Shown: positions 31,186 to 64,000 of the stretch, in pieces | How the letters are laid out: each line of letters starts with the position of its first letter | How positions within the stretch are numbered: position 1 is the stretch's first letter | Source of the DNA: Anoplopoma fimbria | Taxonomy: Eukaryota; Chordata; Actinopteri; Perciformes; Anoplopomatidae | Length of the DNA: 64,000 nt | Direction of reading: 5' to 3' | Assembly: GCF_027596085.1 (NCBI RefSeq) | Contig: NC_072470.1 | Location: 2,565,032 to 2,629,031, forward strand | Made by a program: the position numbers and the translations under genes | The notes under the pieces: generated by a model | The model's input: the letters and a program-made list of their open reading frames with translations, nothing else | The model's database searches: none | What the model was told of the DNA's origin: nothing

Positions 31186-32747
31186 TACTTAAACAATGCC
31201 AGACAGCAAGTATTTAGAAGATCAACTATTTCCATTATTTACATCCAGAACTCTGCTAACAATCCATATTTTAGAAACGCACTTATTCTCCCTTGAGGGG
31301 GATCTTGATCCAGACGATGATGTAACATACTGTGGTGGGCATCTCTAGTGTCCATCCTCGCTGTCTGTCTGTGCTTTTTATTTAGAAGCGATTCAATCAT
31401 TAATGGACGTTCATCCACAGTTCCTATGGCCCGTCTGCTGGTAAACAACCTTTGTTGAGGGCTCGGCATCCGCTAAAGTGCTGACAAGTGCTGCATGTAT
31501 TGTTAGTGTCACTCTGTCTGCCTCGCTCTCTCCCACCAACACACACACACACACACACAATCCCACAGCGACCAATAGATATGTGTGTCCAGCCTGCTAA
31601 TGGTCCTCCACTTAATAATTGATGAGTTCATCGAGTTTTGGCGATTATCTGTAATTACAGCGGAGCGTGATCAGATTAGATGATAATGATTCAACTTTTT
31701 CAAATTAGTGTGAGTGAAATGGGATCAATAGTGTGTTTTATACGCTGCGGTTTGTGTGATCAGATTACATGAGGGCGTTTTGTCTGATGTGATGTGATCA
31801 TTTACAACGTAAAGTGATGGACAAAGACAGTTTAACAGTTTTCACATACATAAAGTTAAACACAATAAAGTTTGATCAGGCTGAGTAAACAAAGTCAGAT
31901 CTGTGGAGTTAATGATCTCAATCTGACCTTTGCCTCCACCTATAGGTTGATCTGTGTTAGTACACACATCGGCTGTCACACTGACAGTATATTCTATTAC
32001 AGTGTGTTGGATTAGAAGCCAGGGCTTTCCAGGTTGCCATTAGCAACCACACTTTTAACATGTAAAAAATACAGACAGCAAAACATGCTCTCGGAAAGTT
32101 GTATTAATGATATTTAAGTACTGCCGATTTTAGGGACCACGTTTACTGACAATTTTGTACACAAGGAGCTGAAGGTGGAAATGTTAACGGTATCAGATAA
32201 AACACTAACTACAAATCATTTTGTTTGGTGACCGTAATAAAGCTTTTATTCTTTTTATGTCACATTTTCGTCCATTAGCTGTAATATAACTGAACGGTAT
32301 CTTAATCACTCAAAATATATTAAGTCCTTTAGCTAATTGTGTCACTCTTAACGTTTCAATTTTTTTCGCTCTTGCTGATATTGACAGGATGAATATTTTT
32401 ATAGTGTTATCAATTTATTTTTAAAGGGATTACATTTATGTGTTTGGCAATTGATTATACACACAGTAACTGATAGAAACAAGGCAAAACCTTTTTTTAA
32501 TTTATTTTTTTTACAAATTAATCAATATCCCAAGTCTCCTCTTTACATTGACACGTTATATGGACCCTTTGCTCCTCCAAACTCTTCCTGTTTGCTCTGA
32601 TGATCCTTGAGAGATCTCTAGGACTTGATTGACGTCCACTGTTGATTTAACGTGATTCGGAAAGGCATGTGTGTATTTAGTCTGCAGGCAACTTGTGTTG
32701 AGGCAGGACGACTGTTAAAACCCTTCTCTTTCCATTTGTATTCTCAG
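31186..32747. other. Intergenic, possible conserved non-coding block
   Basis: A short (CA)n occurs at about 31537-31559. Positions 31590-31810 are non-repetitive, with several TAATTA and GATCAGATTA-like motifs spaced as in enhancer sequence. No gene recognised. Confidence 0.35.
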
Positions 32748-32838
32748 GAGCACAGTGGGCGGGACTTACCTGTGGCAGTGTCCCCGACGCTTCCCATCCA
32801 ACCTCACTGAGCTTCAGAGGATCTGCCAGGAAGAGTAA
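32748..32838 (+). CDS. Possible orphan terminal coding exon
   Basis: A strong pyrimidine tract and CTCAG (ending 32747) precede 91 bases that translate, after one leading base, as STVGGTYLWQC then PRRFPSNLTELQRICQEE and stop TAA at 32836-32838. The composition looks protein-like, unlike surrounding frames. I do not recognise the protein, and no upstream exon is identified. It could be the last exon of an unrecognised gene, a processed remnant, or chance. Confidence 0.25.
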
Positions 32839-33549
32839 TGTACCTTCATTTTAAATGAACTAATATACTGTGGTGCCACTGTGGTATATAGTTCCCAAAG
32901 TGTGTTACATTTTAAATCAGATTACTGGGTGATGTGATTCAATGCTCAGCCAGGCTTGCACTAAATCCATCTGGGCTTCTTGCCCTCAGTCTGGTCTGCA
33001 GCAGGTGAACCACATGCTCGGCTGGACTGACGCCATGTGTTAGACGGACGTGGCCGGTCCCACTCGTTCCACTTGAGCTATCCTGTCTGTGAGTTTGTCT
33101 TTCTGCGTTGTCCCAAAGTCATGTGATGAAAAGTCGACCAGCTGAACACAGCTCACTGGATGTACTGGTAATTGTTTTCTCCTCTATTGTCTTCTGAATA
33201 CAGAACCAAGGCTTTTCTGTGTTGGACCATTAGCCGTCCTCGGGCCTTTCCTCTGGCTGCCGGTGCCTCCATTCTGACATCTTGGATCTGGTCCAGGAGA
33301 TTAAGCCTCTGCTGCTTCTGTTTGAATTGTGTGCTCCTCTTGTGTGTTTTTGTAACTGTCCTCTTTCCAGGTGGAGAGGAGCTCGTGTTACTCAGGATCC
33401 TCCAGTTCTGTTGGCACCTGGAAGTTGCTCAATGTTTTTCCCTGATCATTTTATTCATTGTCATCCTGATTTTCCACCTTCTCATTCAACTGCTTTGAAG
33501 AATCTAAAATATAAAACATATTCTGGTTTGTTGAGCATTTGTTTGTTTA

Positions 33550-33598
<49 letters not shown>

Positions 33599-34204
33599 TG
33601 TATGTATAGAATTTACTTGATATTCTTGTTTCGCCTGACCAATAGTCTAAAACTCGAAAATACAAAACAAACAAAAGCAGCAAATCCTCACATTTCAAAA
33701 GCTGGAAACAGAAAACAATTATGTTTTTTGCTTGAAAAATGACAGAAGTCATTATTTTATATTTTTGTTGGTGCGACACAGTACAGGTAGGTGAAAAAGT
33801 GTAAAAAAATTAAGTTTGTTTTAATGAGAATATTGTATGTGTTCATGTCATATATGAATAACTGACCAGAGGAACGTGTGCAGGAAGAGGAGGAGGTAGG
33901 ATAAATAAACAAATAGGTAAATAAAGGAAAAAATAATGTTGATAAGTAAGATAAATAACAACATAAATAATTATATGGACACAAATACATTTTTAAAATA
34001 AATAATAATAGCAAGTTAAAAATAAATAAGTAAATGAATCAATTAATAGTAAGGGGTTTGGTTTTGCCCGGCCTAAATGAATGAATGACCGGTTATTGTT
34101 TAAATTGTTTTTGATGAATTGACTTTCAGCTGTAGTTTCAGATATGATGCAGTGCTTTATACTGCCATACGTGTTGCAGACACTAGGTGGTGCACAAGGT
34201 TAAA
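32839..34204. other. Intergenic with transposon fragment and TA repeat
   Basis: 33476-33552 is an inverted copy of part of the 29550-29775 MITE (CTTCTCATTCAACTGCTTTG and the following AAACATATTCTGGTTTG segment). It runs into a (TA)n(CA)n array at 33552-33598. The 108-codon frame at 33172-33498 runs into the MITE fragment and has no recognised domain. Confidence 0.5.
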
Positions 34205-34852
34205 AAATTGTAAGGTTTCATCCATTGCCTTTAAGTGTTAAATAACCAAGTTAAAGAGAAAATAACTATTAATGTAAATTATGTGAATAAAAAATTGTTG
34301 GAAAAAAATAATAGGTGCTTATAATAATTTCTAAAAATGCCTTTAGCCTTATAAAATGTAAAACATATATTAAACTTGAGGGAATAAGTTATATTTAAGT
34401 TTGTATATTGTTTTTTTAAAGAAAAGAGTCCCTAGGTGTTCCCATTAACACTTCTTTTCTGTTCAATGTGTTTCAATGGAATTTTCTCACGTGTGTGTGT
34501 GTGACAGATTCCCAGTGTCTCCTCTACATTGTTGTGAAACAGATGGAGTGTAATGGATGAAAATGTAAGGTTTCATCCATTCCCTTTAAGTGTTAAATAG
34601 TCTAGTAAAAGAAACAATAAAACAAGAATAAGAATAACTATTAATGTAAATTATGTGATTAAAAAACAAAAATAATAGGTCTTATAATAAGATGTAAACA
34701 CACATATATTACAAGTTATATTTAAGTTTGTATATTGTTTTTGTCCCTAGGTGTTCCCATTAACACTTCTTTTCTGTTCAATGTGTTTCAATGGATCTTT
34801 CTGTGACAGATTCCCAGTGTCTCCTCTACATTGTTGTGAAACAGATGGAGTT
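34205..34852. repeat. Imperfect tandem duplication upstream of nid2
   Basis: Two copies of a roughly 300-350 bp unit. Each starts near GTAAGGTTTCATCCATT (34211 and 34565) and ends near TTGTTGTGAAACAGATGGAG (34549 and 34852). The copies share CCTAGGTGTTCCCATTAACA at about 34432 and 34747, with small indels between them. A third short match to the unit start lies inside the second copy boundary. Confidence 0.8.
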
Positions 34853-34948
34853 ACCTCCGGATTAAAAACCACTCTATTTGTCTTCACCCTAACTGGATCC
34901 AGATGTTACCTCCAGCACCGGCCCCGCTGTCACTCTCAGGCCGCCTCT

Positions 34949-35098
34949 CACCAATCACAGCCGGCCTCAGCTCCTCCCCTCCTCCCCGCAGAGCATCTGC
35001 AGGAGGAGGAGGAGGAGGAGGAGGAGGAGAGTTTGACTTTCTCTCTGAGCCCATCTGCACCTCTCTCTCCTTCTGCTCCCAGCTGCGTCGACTGCACG
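34949..35098 (+). promoter_or_regulatory. nid2 proximal promoter / 5' UTR region
   Basis: A CCAAT box (34951-34955) sits about 145 bp before the start codon in a GC-rich stretch with CTCCTCCCC motifs. A purine GAGGAGG run follows at about 35000-35030. The transcription start is not determined, and no TATA box is evident. Confidence 0.4.
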
Positions 35099-63464
<28,366 letters not shown>

Positions 63465-64000
63465 GTGAGGAGGAGAAACTATAAATGAATACAGAGAGCT
63501 CTCTCTCGATTCAGCTTGCTGTGAGTGTTTTTTCCTGTGCAGTAACAGCACCAGTGTCAGCAGGTGTATTATGTCATGTCTCTCCAAGGCTTTCTTGCTA
63601 AACATTGACCTGTGATCCCCCTAATTCCTCAACTCAATGACAAGTCAAACAGACAGCACGTTTACGTGAGTGTGTGTCTAACCTTGTAAGTGGTGCACTA
63701 CTGAGGTCATTGGGTCACAGCCTTGGAATGCCTGGAAAAACAGGTGATATCACTGCATGGCTGTGTGTGTGGTGGGAAATTGAAAGTAGAGGAAACAAGC
63801 ACACTCCGTTTTTATAAATGATTGCAAAAAGTAACTGCAACTTTGTTATTTTTTCTTATATTAACTACAAGCTGACACGGATATGTGCCGGCTGAATGGG
63901 TTTTATGACCTTACTTCTTTTTAACTTTGAGTTGTCAGTAAGAAATAAACACTCCCCCAGTCACCCTTTAAAATGAGCCTTTTAAAAGTACATTTGTAAG
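63465..64000 (+). other. nid2 intron 25, incomplete
   Basis: No further exon recognised in the last 536 bases. No stop or propeller (YWTD-type) sequence is present. Confidence 0.7.

Noticed and set aside
30764..31296. Long Phe/Leu/Ser-rich frames that look like membrane proteins
   Set aside because: They arise from a CT-rich tract open in several frames at once, with no family match.
34751..35098. In-frame upstream extension of nid2 exon 1
   Set aside because: It lacks a signal peptide, runs through a GAG simple repeat and through the tandem duplication. The Met at 35099 has good context and a signal sequence.

Overview
The window reads as nuclear DNA from a teleost fish, probably a spiny-rayed (percomorph-type) species. 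It has short GT-AG introns, very many (GT)n/(CA)n microsatellites, and several interspersed repeats that I recognise as widespread in fish: Tc1-like foldback elements, a tRNA-headed SINE with a (GGAT)n tail, LINE 3' tails and a piggyBac-like MITE. Only two protein-coding genes can be supported. They are divergently arranged, and their pairing matches the vertebrate NID2-PTGDR-PTGER2 neighbourhood (human 14q22).

Layout. Positions 1-18581 are gene-poor, holding repeats, microsatellites and AT-rich stretches that could be regulatory. Positions 18582-27391 (minus strand) hold a two-exon prostanoid receptor gene, best matched to the prostaglandin E2 receptor EP2 (ptger2), with a 7.7-kb intron. Positions 27392-35098 are the divergent intergenic region. 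It contains a piggyBac-like MITE with a Tc1-like MITE nested inside, a pyrimidine tract, a possible orphan coding exon at 32748-32838, and a tandem duplication just upstream of the second gene. From 35099 to beyond the right edge (plus strand) lies nidogen-2 (nid2). I could place 25 consecutive coding exons; all splice phases agree and give 1,180 complete codons. The order is signal peptide, NIDO domain, acidic linker, EGF, G2F beta-barrel, three more EGF modules (two calcium-binding), then four thyroglobulin type-1 units. The C-terminal beta-propeller expected for a nidogen is not in the window.

Function. Nidogen-2 is a secreted basement-membrane protein that bridges laminin and collagen IV networks. 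EP2 is a Gs-coupled plasma-membrane receptor for PGE2. Their proximity is conserved synteny, not evidence of a shared pathway.

The most interesting observation is the tandem array of four thyroglobulin type-1 units (two in human NID2 as I recall it). Each unit is a symmetric phase 1-1 two-exon module. Units 2-4 are close to each other at the DNA level, and unit 1 looks mosaic. Other points are a 36-bp spacer-free perfect palindrome at 10789-10824, a SINE with a perfect 13-bp target-site duplication, the nested transposons at 29075-29915, and an RGD tripeptide in the second EGF module. I see no new multigene system, CRISPR array, rRNA or tRNA gene.
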